Shown piece after piece: positions 51,996 to 61,038 of a DNA stretch of 64,000 nt. This DNA comes from an uncultured Eubacteriales bacterium. Lineage in GTDB: Bacteria > Bacillota > Clostridia > Christensenellales > Borkfalkiaceae. Under the pieces are notes generated by a model. It saw only the letters and a program-made list of their open reading frames with translations. It did not search any database and was not told the origin of the DNA. A program made the position numbers and the translations under genes. The stretch spans positions 186,001 to 250,000 of the forward strand of contig CAJLRM010000004.1 of assembly GCA_905209085.1 (NCBI GenBank). The letters are read 5' to 3'. How positions within the stretch are numbered: the stretch's first letter is position 1; the number at the start of each line of letters is the position of its first letter.

Positions 51996-53120
51996 CTACT
52001 CAAAGGGAAATGCGACGGGGCGGCTGGGGTCGTAAACTTTTCGGGCGTTGAAAAGGCGGGCGCAGCGATTGCTTCGAAGGGAGATTCCGTCGAGGGCGCA
52101 GCGGTCCTGAAAGAGTATTTTGGTCTGATGTTCGCCGAGAGGCATCTTAGTATAATAAGGACTTTCGCCGACTCCGCAAAAGAGCCTGAATCCCGCTTGT
52201 ATCAAGGCTTGCTGACGTATATCCGAACAGTTTGCGCCCAATATCCATTCCCCGTACGGATAGGCATAGAGCTGCGTCGCCCCGACGAGAGGCTCCACTT
52301 CCGTTTTCCACTTGTTTAAATCCGAGGTCATCTGTTCTTCCGTATACTTTTTCATATGTCCATGTGCGTAAGAATGGCAGCCGAAATTCCAGCCTTTTTC
52401 CTTTAAGGCGGCGACTACCTTTTTCGCTTTTTTGATTTCTTCCGAACGGTTGGGGGAGTTTCTTTGCGTGCGATATCCTAATATTCCGTCGAAGCCCGTC
52501 AAAAAAATAGTGCCGCGTGCGTTCTGATAGGAAAAGTCGGGATGATCTGCGATAAAATCCTCTAAAATGGGCACAAACTCTTGTTTATGGATCTGCGGGG
52601 TATTTTTTTGCGTATAAGCCGCGATATTGCCAGCGCTGACGATTAGTTTGTCTGCCATACCTTTCCCTTGGTTTTTGCTGGCATAGACCACGTCGTCGAA
52701 AGAGAGGATAAGCGGTTTTTTATTGGATGGAAATTCAAAAGGGCATCTTTCCGCCGTGTCGCCCGTTTCCCGAAAGGTCCTGCGGATATCTACGAGCGCA
52801 TATCCGCCTTCGTAAAGGAAATTTAAAATCCGTTTAAATTCATAGGGGGTGAGGCAGTCTGTGTCGAGGTGCCGCCCGTATTCGTTATTGCGCGCAAAAG
52901 CTACTTCGGGGTGGGCAATCAGACAATGAGTAAACAGATGTTCCACGGTTTCGCTGACTTTTACCGTCCGCGTCTGAGCCGTTTCTCCCAAAGCGGAAAA
53001 AGTTTCGGTTTTTTGCGGTGCTGCACCAAAAAATATAACCGCCATAAATAAGATGCCGATTAGGAAAAGCGCTTGTGATTTTCTTTTGAGAAAACCGATT
53101 GTCTGCTGAAAATTTCTCAT
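51996..53120 (-). CDS. Polysaccharide deacetylase family protein
   Basis: Exported NodB-homology (CE4) protein, 374 residues. A signal peptide or anchor covers about 1-35 (FLIGILFMAVIFFGAA). The metal and catalytic motifs are LILSFDDVVYASK near residue 142 (SFDD), FGCHSYAHGHMKK near 245 (HSxxH) and LYAYPYGEW near 287. A spacer of about 70 residues separates motifs 1 and 2. Likely removes acetyl groups from cell-wall or exopolysaccharide sugars; the substrate is not readable. A TATACT lies only six bases before the ATG with no ribosome site, so the mRNA may be leaderless. Terminator on the far side at 51817. Confidence 0.85.
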   Translation of the reverse strand: MRNFQQTIGFLKRKSQALFLIGILFMAVIFFGAAPQKTETFSALGETAQTRTVKVSETVEHLFTHCLIAHPEVAFARNNEYGRHLDTDCLTPYEFKRILNFLYEGGYALVDIRRTFRETGDTAERCPFEFPSNKKPLILSFDDVVYASKNQGKGMADKLIVSAGNIAAYTQKNTPQIHKQEFVPILEDFIADHPDFSYQNARGTIFLTGFDGILGYRTQRNSPNRSEEIKKAKKVVAALKEKGWNFGCHSYAHGHMKKYTEEQMTSDLNKWKTEVEPLVGATQLYAYPYGEWILGANCSDIRQQALIQAGFRLFCGVGESPYYTKMPLGEHQTKILFQDRCALDGISLRSNRCARLFNARKVYDPSRPVAFPFE

Positions 53121-53126
53121 GTCCGC

Positions 53127-53132
53127 AGTATA
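53127..53132 (-). promoter_or_regulatory. -10 box adjoining the deacetylase start codon
   Basis: TATACT on the minus strand ends six bases before the ATG at 53120. The matching -35 (AGCATA) is poor, so the call is weak. Confidence 0.35.
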
Positions 53133-53229
53133 TACGAATCGGACGTTTTTATGCTGTTTTTCGGCGGATTTTTTAGTGAAAGGAGAAGGAAAATATAGGG
53201 GGAAACGTCCAGTAAAGCCAAATCTTCGA

Positions 53230-53258
53230 TTGACTTGGGCGCATTTTTGTGCTATACT
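53230..53258 (+). promoter_or_regulatory. Promoter of the nucleotidyltransferase gene
   Basis: TTGACT at 53230-53235 and extended -10 TGCTATACT ending at 53258, 17-bp spacer. Confidence 0.8.
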
Positions 53259-53322
53259 GAAAGAGCTTTCTTGCTTTAAAGTGAAAGTAGAGAAGGGAGA
53301 AACGAAAAAAGGAAGGAAAAAA

Positions 53323-54099
53323 ATGGGCGCGTCGGCTATCGAGGAGAAGATCGAAAGAGAACTGAGAACCGTGGAAGAACAGGAAAACGTGCGAGTGCTT
53401 TATGCGATAGAGTCTGGAAGCCGCGCCTGGGGCTTCGCTTCGCCCGACAGCGATTACGACGTGAGGTTTATCTATGTGCGTTCCCGGCGGGAGTATCTTC
53501 GCCTGAACGCGCCCCGAGATGTGATCGAGCACGTACTGAACGAAGAACTCGATATCAACGGCTGGGATTTATCGAAAGCTCTCAAATTGCTGCATTCGTC
53601 CAATCCGACTTTGTTTGAATGGCTGAATTCTCCTATCGTATATCGGACGAGCGAGGAAATCGGGGAAATAAAGGCGCTTGCCGGGGAGTATTTTTCCGCG
53701 ACGAAAGGCATTTGTCATTATTTGCATATGGCGCAGGGAAACTATCGGCAATTTTTATCGGGAGAGATGGTAAAGCTGAAAAAATATTTTTATGTCATGC
53801 GTCCGATTTTAGCTTCGAGGCATATTCTGAAAAAGGGAACTGCGCCGCCTATGCCGTTTTCAGAACTTGTCGAAGACTATTTGGAACCAGAACTGAAAAA
53901 CGCGGTTGCGGATTTGCTGCAACGGAAGACGGAAGAGCCCGAAACGAAATTTATTCCTCATATCAATGTGCTGAACGAATGGATAGAACGGCAGTTTGAA
54001 ATTCTGCACGCGGAAATATCCCGGCTTCCTTCGGTCGGAAATAGGAATTGGGAGAAACTCAACGATTTATTTTATCGTTGCCTCAAAGTGCGGGAATGA
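53323..54099 (+). CDS. Predicted nucleotidyltransferase (RlaP/COG3541-like)
   Basis: DNA polymerase beta-fold nucleotidyltransferase, 258 residues. The signature is YAIESGSRAWGFASPDSDYD near residue 33, followed by VRFIYVR, giving the GS motif and paired acidic residues for metal binding. The remainder is helical (NPTLFEWLNSPIVYRTSEE; KKYFYVMRPILASRHI), the characteristic layout of this family. Some relatives are linked to RNA repair ligases, but none is present here, so the role is unknown. The start at 53323 follows GGAAGG; the open frame to 53119 runs through the promoter. Confidence 0.87.
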   Translation: MGASAIEEKIERELRTVEEQENVRVLYAIESGSRAWGFASPDSDYDVRFIYVRSRREYLRLNAPRDVIEHVLNEELDINGWDLSKALKLLHSSNPTLFEWLNSPIVYRTSEEIGEIKALAGEYFSATKGICHYLHMAQGNYRQFLSGEMVKLKKYFYVMRPILASRHILKKGTAPPMPFSELVEDYLEPELKNAVADLLQRKTEEPETKFIPHINVLNEWIERQFEILHAEISRLPSVGNRNWEKLNDLFYRCLKVRE

Positions 54100-54136
54100 C
54101 GAAGGTCAGCAAAGAGGGATAAAAAGGAAAGAGGCT

Positions 54137-54238
54137 TTGAAAAGATCCCGCCGAAAGAAAATTGGCGGACTTTTGGATGATTTCGAAGACGATGAGCCGA
54201 GGAAAACGAAAAAGGAAAAGAAGCGACTTGCCTTATAG
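54137..54238 (+). CDS. Possible 33-residue basic/acidic peptide
   Basis: Short frame from TTG at 54137 encoding basic KRSRRKKIGGL, then acidic DDFEDDEPRK, then lysine-rich KKEKK. GAGG lies only two bases before the TTG, which is too close. The charge pattern looks non-random, but there is no other support. Confidence 0.2.
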   Translation: MKRSRRKKIGGLLDDFEDDEPRKTKKEKKRLAL

Positions 54239-54307
54239 ATATTTCTTTCAAAATTTTTTATATATCCGATTTATTCATTCTATTTTTCCATTCCGCGAGA
54301 AATAATT

Positions 54308-54336
54308 TGACTATGAAAATAAAAGATGTTATAATG
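54308..54336 (+). promoter_or_regulatory. Promoter of the REC/HD-GYP/GGDEF gene
   Basis: TTGACT at 54308-54313 and TATAAT at 54331-54336, 17-bp spacer. The leader is about 217 nt with a CTACTC/GAGTAG hairpin (54346-54371) and a GCCGG/CCGGC hairpin (54506-54536). Confidence 0.8.
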
Positions 54337-54559
54337 ATAAAGTAACTACTCGATTTTTTAACGATAGAGTAGAAATATTAGTAAGAGTTTCGGCGAGCGG
54401 GAAACAAAAGAATTGATGGAGATAGTGTGTCAAACGGCTCTCGCGGGGGCTGTTTTATTATAGTTATAAAAAATAGGCTTGTCTTGTATCGGAGATGCGG
54501 TTTGTGCCGGTCTGGAATTAAAAAAGGAGATCCGGCTTAAAACGTGCGGGAGATATACG

Positions 54560-57511
54560 ATGGAAAAAACAGCGTTAAAGACTAAACAGAAAATACTGAT
54601 CACCGACGATTCCGAAATTAACCGTTCTTTGCTTGCCGATATGCTGGGAGGAGAATTCGAAGTCCTCGAAGCCGAAAACGGGGAAGAGGCGGTAGAAATC
54701 CTCGAAAAGGGCAAAGACGAGATCGATTTGGTCCTTTTGGACATCGTGATGCCGAAAATGGACGGATTCGAAGTGCTTACTCTGATGAATAAGTATCAAT
54801 GGATCAAAAAGATTCCCGTCGTAATGATCTCCTCCGAAACATCTCCTTCCTGTATCGAAAGGGCGTATGAACTTGGCGTTACGGATTTTATCAACCGTCC
54901 GTTCGATTCCCGTATCGTGCGCCGCCGCGTGATCAATACGCTGATGCTCTTTGAAAAACAGAAAAAACTCATCGGGCTGGTCACCGATCAGATTTACGAG
55001 AGGGAAAAGACGAGCGGGCTGATGATCACGATTCTCAGTCATATCGTCGAATTTCGTAACGGGGAAAGCGGTCTGCACGTTCTTCATATTGGCACGATGA
55101 CGGAGCTGCTGCTTCGTAACCTGATTTTAAAAACGGAAAAATATCGCTATCTCACCGAAAATGACATTTCGATGATCAGTATGGCGTCTGCGCTTCACGA
55201 TATCGGTAAAATCGGCATTCCCGAGAGCATTCTCAATAAACCCGGCAAACTGACGGAAGAAGAGTTTGAAATCATGAAGACCCATTCCGCCATCGGGGCC
55301 TCTATGCTGGAAGATCTGAATTTGACCCACGAAGAAAAACTCGTCAAGTATGCTTACCAGATCTGCCGCTGGCATCACGAGCGCTATGACGGGCGCGGAT
55401 ATCCGGACGGACTCAAAGGGGAGGAAATCCCGATCGCCGCACAGATCGTGGCTCTGGCGGACGTATACGACGCCCTGACGAGCGAACGGGTCTACAAAAA
55501 GGCGTATTCGCATGAAACGGCAATCCGCATGATTATGAACGGGGAGTGCGGTGCGTTCAGTCCCTTGCTTCTCGATTGCCTGCGGGACGTTCAGGACGGT
55601 ATCCAGACGGAACTGAAAGTCAATTCTTTAAGCAGGAGTTCGAACAATCAAATTCGCCGCATTGCGGACGAAATGCTGCAACACGAGGAACTTTCGGCGT
55701 CCGTACGCACGCTGCGGCTCTTGGAACACGAGCGCATCAAAAATCAGTTCTATGCCGCCATGTCGCAGGAGATTCAATTCGAATATACGGCAGAGCCGCC
55801 GATGATCACCATTTCCGATTTCGGCGCGCACAAGCTGGGATTAAAAGAAATGATAACCGACCCGCTTCACGACCCGCAGCTGAGGGCGATGTTCGGAGAG
55901 GAGTTCTTTCGCGATCTCGCTTCCGCCATCTCCTACACGACTCCGGAAAATCCCATCACGAGCTTAGAGGTAAAGATTCCCTTCGGAGAGGAGCTTCGAT
56001 GGGTGCGTTTTCTGTGCCGCGCCATGTATTCCGACGAAACCGTGAACAGAACGGGGGTAATCGGAAAAGTAATCGATATTGATCAGGAACAGACGACTTT
56101 AAAAACTTTGCGGGAAAAAGCGATGCGCGATCCTTTGACGCTGCTGTATAACCACGAAACGGCGCGTCTGAAAATAGAGGAAGCGTTGAAAAATTCGCCT
56201 CAAAAGGAATACCTGCTGATCATATTCGATCTCGACTGTTTCAAGTCCATCAACGACAATTACGGACATCAGATGGGGGACAGAGTTCTGCATCATATCG
56301 GAAACAAGCTGAGAATGTGTTTGAGAAGCTTTGACATCGTGGCTCGCATCGGAGGAGATGAGTTTTTACTCTGCCTTGAATGCGCCGGGACGCAGGAGGA
56401 GCAGACGGAAACGATCCGGCGAATTTTCGATGCGGTAACGGAAGATTATCAGGGACTCTCCATTTCCGTAAGCATGGGCGTGGCGGAAACGACGATTTGC
56501 GGCAGGGAATACGATAATCTTTTCAATTGCGCCGACAATGCGTTGTATGAAGCAAAGTATTATGGCAGACATTGTATTCGGTATTATACGAATGCGACAA
56601 AAAAGAACTTATCGACGATTTCGAGCATAGACGAGAGCGGGGCGGCGTATATCGGCAACCTGCGGCTGCCCTCCGCGATCTCCGTTCAGCATTTGATGAA
56701 AGAGCTCGGCAGAGTATTCGAATACGTCAGATTGGTGGACGTTTCTCAGTGCAGGGTATACATAATCGACGAAAACGGAAATTTCTCGGGCGACGCGAAA
56801 AAGTGTTTTGACTTTTGGGAAAAGGAACGCCGCTGTGAAAACTGTATTTCGGCTAAATCGTATGCCACAAAGCAAAAGGTTACAAAGTTCGAATTTATAA
56901 ACGATACGGTATACGAAGTTTCCGCCGTGGCGTTGGAGATGAGCGGGGCGTCTTTCGTGCTGGAAATGCTCTCGAAAGTGGAAGACGAAGTATTTTTCAG
57001 CGTTTACGGCAAACCCGAGTTCATCCGTGCCATCGTAGAGCGCAACGGCCGCTTATATCTCGACGATTCGACGAAAGCGTACAACAGAAGATTTTACGAG
57101 GAGCATTTGAGGGAACTTCATGATTCCTATGGCGTGGCGCTTGTCAATATCGATCGCTTTAACGAAATGAGCGAGGAACTGAAAAAGACCGTCGGCAGAG
57201 ATCTTGTTTCAAACATTTACGAAATTCTTTGCGCGAATCTCGAAAAAACGGATGCGGTGATCCGCTATGACGAAACGCGCTTTCTCATCGTTTTGAGAAA
57301 TATGTCGGAGAGCCGTTTTTATAAGATTCTCGAAAAAATACGCGCCGAGGCGTCCGAGGATAAGAACAAAGGATTGCCGAACGGGAGCGATGTAAGCATC
57401 GGCGGATGCAGTGGCTTGGGAAAGATTGGGGCATTGACGGCCGTGGCGGAAAAGGAATTGGTCGAAGCGGTGAAGTGCGGAAACTGCGTTCGCGTAAGCG
57501 GAGAAAAATAA
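54560..57511 (+). CDS. Response regulator with HD-GYP, GGDEF and degenerate GGDEF domains
   Basis: Soluble c-di-GMP signalling protein, 983 residues. Receiver domain 1-125, phosphorylatable Asp in LVLLDIVMPKMDG. HD-GYP phosphodiesterase about 150-330 with LHDIGKIGIPESIL and WHHERYDGRGYPDGLKG. A PAS-like region at about 400-500, then GGDEF about 505-665 with intact VARIGGDEFLL and, five residues before it, the inhibitory RxxD site (RSFD). After a further 150 residues comes a second GGDEF fold (DSTKAYNRRFYEEHLRELHD to the end) in which the motif reads RYDETRF, so it is probably inactive and regulatory. The start follows GGGAG. The HPt protein gene follows after 19 bp. No histidine kinase is nearby. 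Confidence 0.93.
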   Translation: MEKTALKTKQKILITDDSEINRSLLADMLGGEFEVLEAENGEEAVEILEKGKDEIDLVLLDIVMPKMDGFEVLTLMNKYQWIKKIPVVMISSETSPSCIERAYELGVTDFINRPFDSRIVRRRVINTLMLFEKQKKLIGLVTDQIYEREKTSGLMITILSHIVEFRNGESGLHVLHIGTMTELLLRNLILKTEKYRYLTENDISMISMASALHDIGKIGIPESILNKPGKLTEEEFEIMKTHSAIGASMLEDLNLTHEEKLVKYAYQICRWHHERYDGRGYPDGLKGEEIPIAAQIVALADVYDALTSERVYKKAYSHETAIRMIMNGECGAFSPLLLDCLRDVQDGIQTELKVNSLSRSSNNQIRRIADEMLQHEELSASVRTLRLLEHERIKNQFYAAMSQEIQFEYTAEPPMITISDFGAHKLGLKEMITDPLHDPQLRAMFGEEFFRDLASAISYTTPENPITSLEVKIPFGEELRWVRFLCRAMYSDETVNRTGVIGKVIDIDQEQTTLKTLREKAMRDPLTLLYNHETARLKIEEALKNSPQKEYLLIIFDLDCFKSINDNYGHQMGDRVLHHIGNKLRMCLRSFDIVARIGGDEFLLCLECAGTQEEQTETIRRIFDAVTEDYQGLSISVSMGVAETTICGREYDNLFNCADNALYEAKYYGRHCIRYYTNATKKNLSTISSIDESGAAYIGNLRLPSAISVQHLMKELGRVFEYVRLVDVSQCRVYIIDENGNFSGDAKKCFDFWEKERRCENCISAKSYATKQKVTKFEFINDTVYEVSAVALEMSGASFVLEMLSKVEDEVFFSVYGKPEFIRAIVERNGRLYLDDSTKAYNRRFYEEHLRELHDSYGVALVNIDRFNEMSEELKKTVGRDLVSNIYEILCANLEKTDAVIRYDETRFLIVLRNMSESRFYKILEKIRAEASEDKNKGLPNGSDVSIGGCSGLGKIGALTAVAEKELVEAVKCGNCVRVSGEK

Positions 57512-57530
57512 ACAGGGAGGTGGCGAGGAA

Positions 57531-57884
57531 ATGACGACGACGGAATTTTATGACGGAATAAACGAAAAAGGCGCAGAAGTTTTGCTTCGTTTTGGCGGAA
57601 ACGAGGGCTTACTGATAAAATTTTTGAAGAAATTTGCCGCAGATCAGACGTTTGCAGCTTTGACGTCCGCTTTAAAAGACGAGCGCGGAGAAGAGGTATT
57701 CAGAGCCGCGCACACATTGAAGGGATTATATGCCAATTTCGGTTTCGAAAAGGCGAAAGACCTCGCCTCCGTGATTACGGAAGCTTATCGAAACGGAAAA
57801 CATGAGGATATTTCCGGCCCTTTTCTTGAACTCTATAAGATTCACAAAGAGATTGTCGGACGAATCAACGAGTTTTTGTCTTGA
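57531..57884 (+). CDS. HPt (histidine phosphotransfer) protein
   Basis: Single HPt domain, 117 residues, a phosphorelay intermediate. The phosphorylatable His is in FRAAHTLKGLYANFGFEKAK near residue 63, within a four-helix bundle; KFLKKFAADQTFAALTSALK is the preceding helix. GGGAGGTGGCGAGG precedes the ATG. Placed 19 bp after the REC/HD-GYP/GGDEF gene, so it probably donates to or takes phosphate from that receiver. The cognate kinase must be encoded elsewhere. Confidence 0.9.
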   Translation: MTTTEFYDGINEKGAEVLLRFGGNEGLLIKFLKKFAADQTFAALTSALKDERGEEVFRAAHTLKGLYANFGFEKAKDLASVITEAYRNGKHEDISGPFLELYKIHKEIVGRINEFLS

Positions 57885-58199
57885 TTTTCGTAAAGTTCGG
57901 GCACGAATCTCCTAAAAGTAAAAATGCAAAACTAAAAGGCCTTACCTTATAATCTGTCGCCGTATTTCCGCAGAGAGGGAGCGACGGATCGGCTCTTTTT
58001 TGTATTCGCGGTCGAAGGCGTAAAAATAAGAGAAAGACTGTTTCTTTCCCGCGGTAATTGGAACAAGTGTCGGCGAATTCGCGGCTTTTGGCGTAAGGGC
58101 AAGAGAAACTCTTTCTGTAAAGGAGAACTTTTCGAAAAGAGTGATCGAAGTGACAATATTCTTTGGAGAAGATTGGGGAAAGGAAATTTAAAAAGATAA
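57885..58199. other. Intergenic stretch without a recognisable gene
   Basis: About 315 bases between the HPt gene and the next terminator. Frames are short and the composition is uneven; no promoter, RNA or conserved protein could be supported. Confidence 0.4.
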
Positions 58200-58240
58200 A
58201 CGGAGCGCAAATGAAAAACGGTTTGCGTTCCGTTTCTTTT
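58200..58240 (+). terminator. Rho-independent terminator
   Basis: ACGGAGCGCAAA and TTTGCGTTCCGT form a 12-bp stem (one wobble) followed by TTCTTTT, upstream of the EFR1 gene. Confidence 0.75.
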
Positions 58241-58340
58241 ACGGCGCATCGTAAGGAAAGGGGGATTGGAAGGAAAATCGCTTTTTAAGCGTGTGTTTGC
58301 ATATAAATAAGGGAATACTTTTTGAAAGGAGTCTTTCCCT

Positions 58341-59123
58341 ATGAAAAAATTGCGCGCATTCTATTTTTCGGGAACGGGAAATACCCGTTACGTGACGCGG
58401 GACTTATGCAAAAAGCTGTCGGAAGGTTTCGACGCATTGGCGTTCGACATCTCGGGAACAGGCGAACTGAGCGCCGAACTTCGAGCTGCGGATTGCGTGC
58501 TTCTCGCGTTTCCTGTTTACGGATCGTCGCCTCCCGTTCCCATGCGCCGTTTCGTATATGACCATGCGGACGTATGGAAGGGAAAGGAAGTAATCGTCGT
58601 GGCGACGCAGTATATGTTTTCGGGCGACGGAGCGGCGAGCTTGGGGCGCAGCGTGGAAAAGCTCGGCGGGCGCGTGACGTTTGCGGAACATTTCAATATG
58701 CCAAATAATCTTGCCGATTGCACGGCGTTTAAGATCCGCAACGGAGAAGAACTCGAAGAATCCTTACGGAAGACGGAAAAGAGAATAGATGCGTTTGCCC
58801 GAAAGATTTTAAAGGGTAGGCACTTTCGCCGCGGGTTCAATCCCTTTTCCCATGCGGTGGGATATTTCAGTCAGCGCAAGTGGTGGAGGAAGGGAGAAAA
58901 CGCAAAGAAAAACGATTTGAAAATAGACGAGGACAGATGCGTGGCGTGCGGACTTTGTGCGAAAAACTGTCCCGTGAAAAATATCGTCGTCGAAAACGGA
59001 AAAGCTCGTCCGCAGGGAAATTGCGCTTTATGTTATCGCTGTGTCAATCTGTGCCCGCGCAAAGCGATCACCCTGTGCGGGAAAGAAGTTCCCGCAAATC
59101 AATACAAAGGGCTGCCGCGCTGA
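58341..59123 (+). CDS. EFR1 family flavodoxin-ferredoxin
   Basis: Cytoplasmic electron carrier joining a flavodoxin-like domain to a two-cluster ferredoxin; 260 residues. The FMN phosphate loop is FYFSGTGNTRYVTRD at residues 7-21, with FPVYGSSPPVPMRRF as the second FMN loop. Residues about 190-240 hold two 4Fe-4S motifs: CVACGLCAKNCPVKN and CALCYRCVNLCPRKA. The GAAAGGAG site fits. This family is widespread in anaerobic Clostridia, and its partners are mostly unknown. It is flanked by a terminator upstream and decayed sequence downstream. Confidence 0.92.
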   Translation: MKKLRAFYFSGTGNTRYVTRDLCKKLSEGFDALAFDISGTGELSAELRAADCVLLAFPVYGSSPPVPMRRFVYDHADVWKGKEVIVVATQYMFSGDGAASLGRSVEKLGGRVTFAEHFNMPNNLADCTAFKIRNGEELEESLRKTEKRIDAFARKILKGRHFRRGFNPFSHAVGYFSQRKWWRKGENAKKNDLKIDEDRCVACGLCAKNCPVKNIVVENGKARPQGNCALCYRCVNLCPRKAITLCGKEVPANQYKGLPR

Positions 59124-59596
59124 ATTATATTTTTCATAATTTTATTCCGCGCGGCAAGCAATATGTGCAGAAAGACAACGCGGCATAGTGCGAAACTTCC
59201 GTTAGGCTTGGCGAAGAAAATGCGCCCCGGTAGACTCTATACTCCGCCGTATCGTCCACGAATCCGGCGCTGCGACGAAAGCGTATCCTGCGCATCAGCT
59301 TCCCGATACGGCGGGAGCAATCGCCGCGCCCGCGGGATGCGGCATGGGGTAGAGTGCGCTTTTGAGTCTTCTTGGCGGACTTGACTGCCGACGGGAGGAA
59401 GGAACGTGGCGGAGGAAAGGATATTTCTGCCCTTTACCGGTTATTGCGGGAGAAACGGTCGGCTTTGTCTTTTTCCTATTTATTGTCCGATTTCCGTTTC
59501 GGAATGGCTGTTCGATGCCGTCGACGAAAGAAAAACGCGTTTGAGAGGAATAGATTTCCACGAGGTGACGCATACAATATAGAGAAGGACGGATGA
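59124..59596. other. Decayed or non-coding stretch
   Basis: About 470 bases between the EFR1 gene and a transglutaminase-like pseudogene. Several short overlapping frames (plus-strand 59362-59596, minus-strand 59295-59636) have arginine/serine-rich translations unlike real proteins. It probably belongs to the same region of gene decay. Confidence 0.4.
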
Positions 59597-60198
59597 GAAA
59601 CGTTCCTGTTTTTTGATTTTTTCGTCGGCAGGGCACGGAATTTTTCCTTATACGCCGTCGCCGCGCAATGTAAGGTACGTAAAGTAGTTGAGGAAACTTC
59701 TCGAAAGTACGGCGCTTTTGAATTGCAAAAAGCGGGAAATACAGGAACTAATTATAGCCGGGGCTGGATGGTTTTGCCGATCCGGGAAAGAATTTCCGCA
59801 ACCTATCATTTTGTGCTCGACGAAGTCCTTTTCGGGTATCACCGCGACGACGCCATTCCCGCCGATGAAGTTCTCAAAGACAGGTACGGACAATGCAATA
59901 CGAAAACGATTCTTTTTATGGCTCTGCTCGGCGGTGCGGGAATCGCGTGCAGGCCTCACGGATTTACCATAGACAAAAAATTGCAGAAGGGAGCGCGGAC
60001 GGAGAAAGATTACCTTTTGTCGCCTGAGGAAAGCGTACATAATTGGGCGCAGTTCTTCGAGGGGGAATGGGGGGACGCGGAGCTTGGGACAAAGCCTATT
60101 TCAGCGCGATACAAAAGCGCTTGGCCGCATATACGGGCGACTTCTGCGGCTACGGAATCACGCATGGAGAGCCGTTTCCGTCCGCAGGCTCACTTTGA
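59597..60198 (+). pseudogene. Transglutaminase-like protease pseudogene (frameshifted, 5' truncated)
   Basis: Remnant of a transglutaminase-like cysteine protease-fold protein. Frame 1 (59597 to about 60085) carries ATYHFVLDEVLFGYHRDDAI, then IPADEVLKDRYGQCNTKTIL with the catalytic Cys, ALLGGAGIACRPHGFTIDKK, and SVHNWAQFFEGEW with the catalytic His. Near 60085 the homology jumps to another frame, which continues as DKAYFSAIQKRLAAYTGDFC and GYGITHGEPFP and stops at 60198; the original frame degenerates into an unrelated tail ending at 60235. No start codon or ribosome site is evident. An assembly error could also create the shift. Confidence 0.7.
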
Positions 60199-60282
60199 AA
60201 AAACGACTGTTTTTATATATCGAACGGCAGTATAGGAACTGTAACGTGAAAAGAATCGGAAATAAAACGGAGAGATAAAAAG

Positions 60283-61038
60283 TTGAACGAAAAAATTTTA
60301 GTGCTGTTAAGGCACGGCGAAAGCGTATGGAACAAAGAAAATCTGTTTACGGGCTGGATGGACGTGGAGCTGTCCGATACGGGAAAGAAGGAGGCGAGGG
60401 CGGCGGGACATCTGCTTCGCGAGGAGGGATACGAGTTCGATATCTGTTTTACCTCTTATCTCAAAAGAGCGATCCACACCCTCCATCTCGCTTTGGAAGA
60501 AATGGATTCCGAGTGGCTGCCCGTCGTGAAAAGCTGGCGGCTGAACGAACGCCACTATGGATCTTTGCAGGGGCTAAACAAATCGGAAACGGCGGCAAAG
60601 TACGGCGAGGAACAGGTAAAAATCTGGCGCCGCTCGTTCGACGTCCGCCCTCCCCTGTTAGAATCGCACGATGAAAGGAATCCCGCCGGACAAAGGGCTT
60701 ATCAAGAGGTCCCGAAAAACGAACTGCCGCTTGCGGAAAGTTTAAAAGATACGATAGCGAGAGTCATTCCCTATTTTGAGAGCGAAATCAAGCCTTTGCT
60801 CCAAGAGGGGAAAAAGGTGCTGATTGCCGCGCACGGAAACTCTTTGCGCGCACTCATCATGTATCTGGAAAATCTGTCGGAACAAGAGATCGTCGGGGTG
60901 AATCTCCCGACGGGTATCCCACTCGTCTACCGTCTAAACGACGATTTTTCCGTTTTTCATAAAGAATTTTTGGGAAATGCCGAAGACGTAGCGGCGAAAA
61001 TGCAAAAGGTCGCCAATCAGGGAATCGCGACAAAGTAA
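60283..61038 (+). CDS. gpmA: 2,3-bisphosphoglycerate-dependent phosphoglycerate mutase
   Basis: Interconverts 3- and 2-phosphoglycerate in glycolysis; 251 residues. Phosphohistidine motif VLLRHGESVWNKENLFTGWM at the N-terminus, RAIHTLHLALEEMD, RLNERHYGSLQGLNKSETA and the second catalytic His in VLIAAHGNSLRALIMYLENL. The start is TTG at 60283, preceded by GGAGAG eight bases away; this fits the family N-terminus exactly. The usual LKRAIRT is LKRAIHT here. It is flanked by decayed sequence on both sides. Confidence 0.95.
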   Translation: MNEKILVLLRHGESVWNKENLFTGWMDVELSDTGKKEARAAGHLLREEGYEFDICFTSYLKRAIHTLHLALEEMDSEWLPVVKSWRLNERHYGSLQGLNKSETAAKYGEEQVKIWRRSFDVRPPLLESHDERNPAGQRAYQEVPKNELPLAESLKDTIARVIPYFESEIKPLLQEGKKVLIAAHGNSLRALIMYLENLSEQEIVGVNLPTGIPLVYRLNDDFSVFHKEFLGNAEDVAAKMQKVANQGIATK

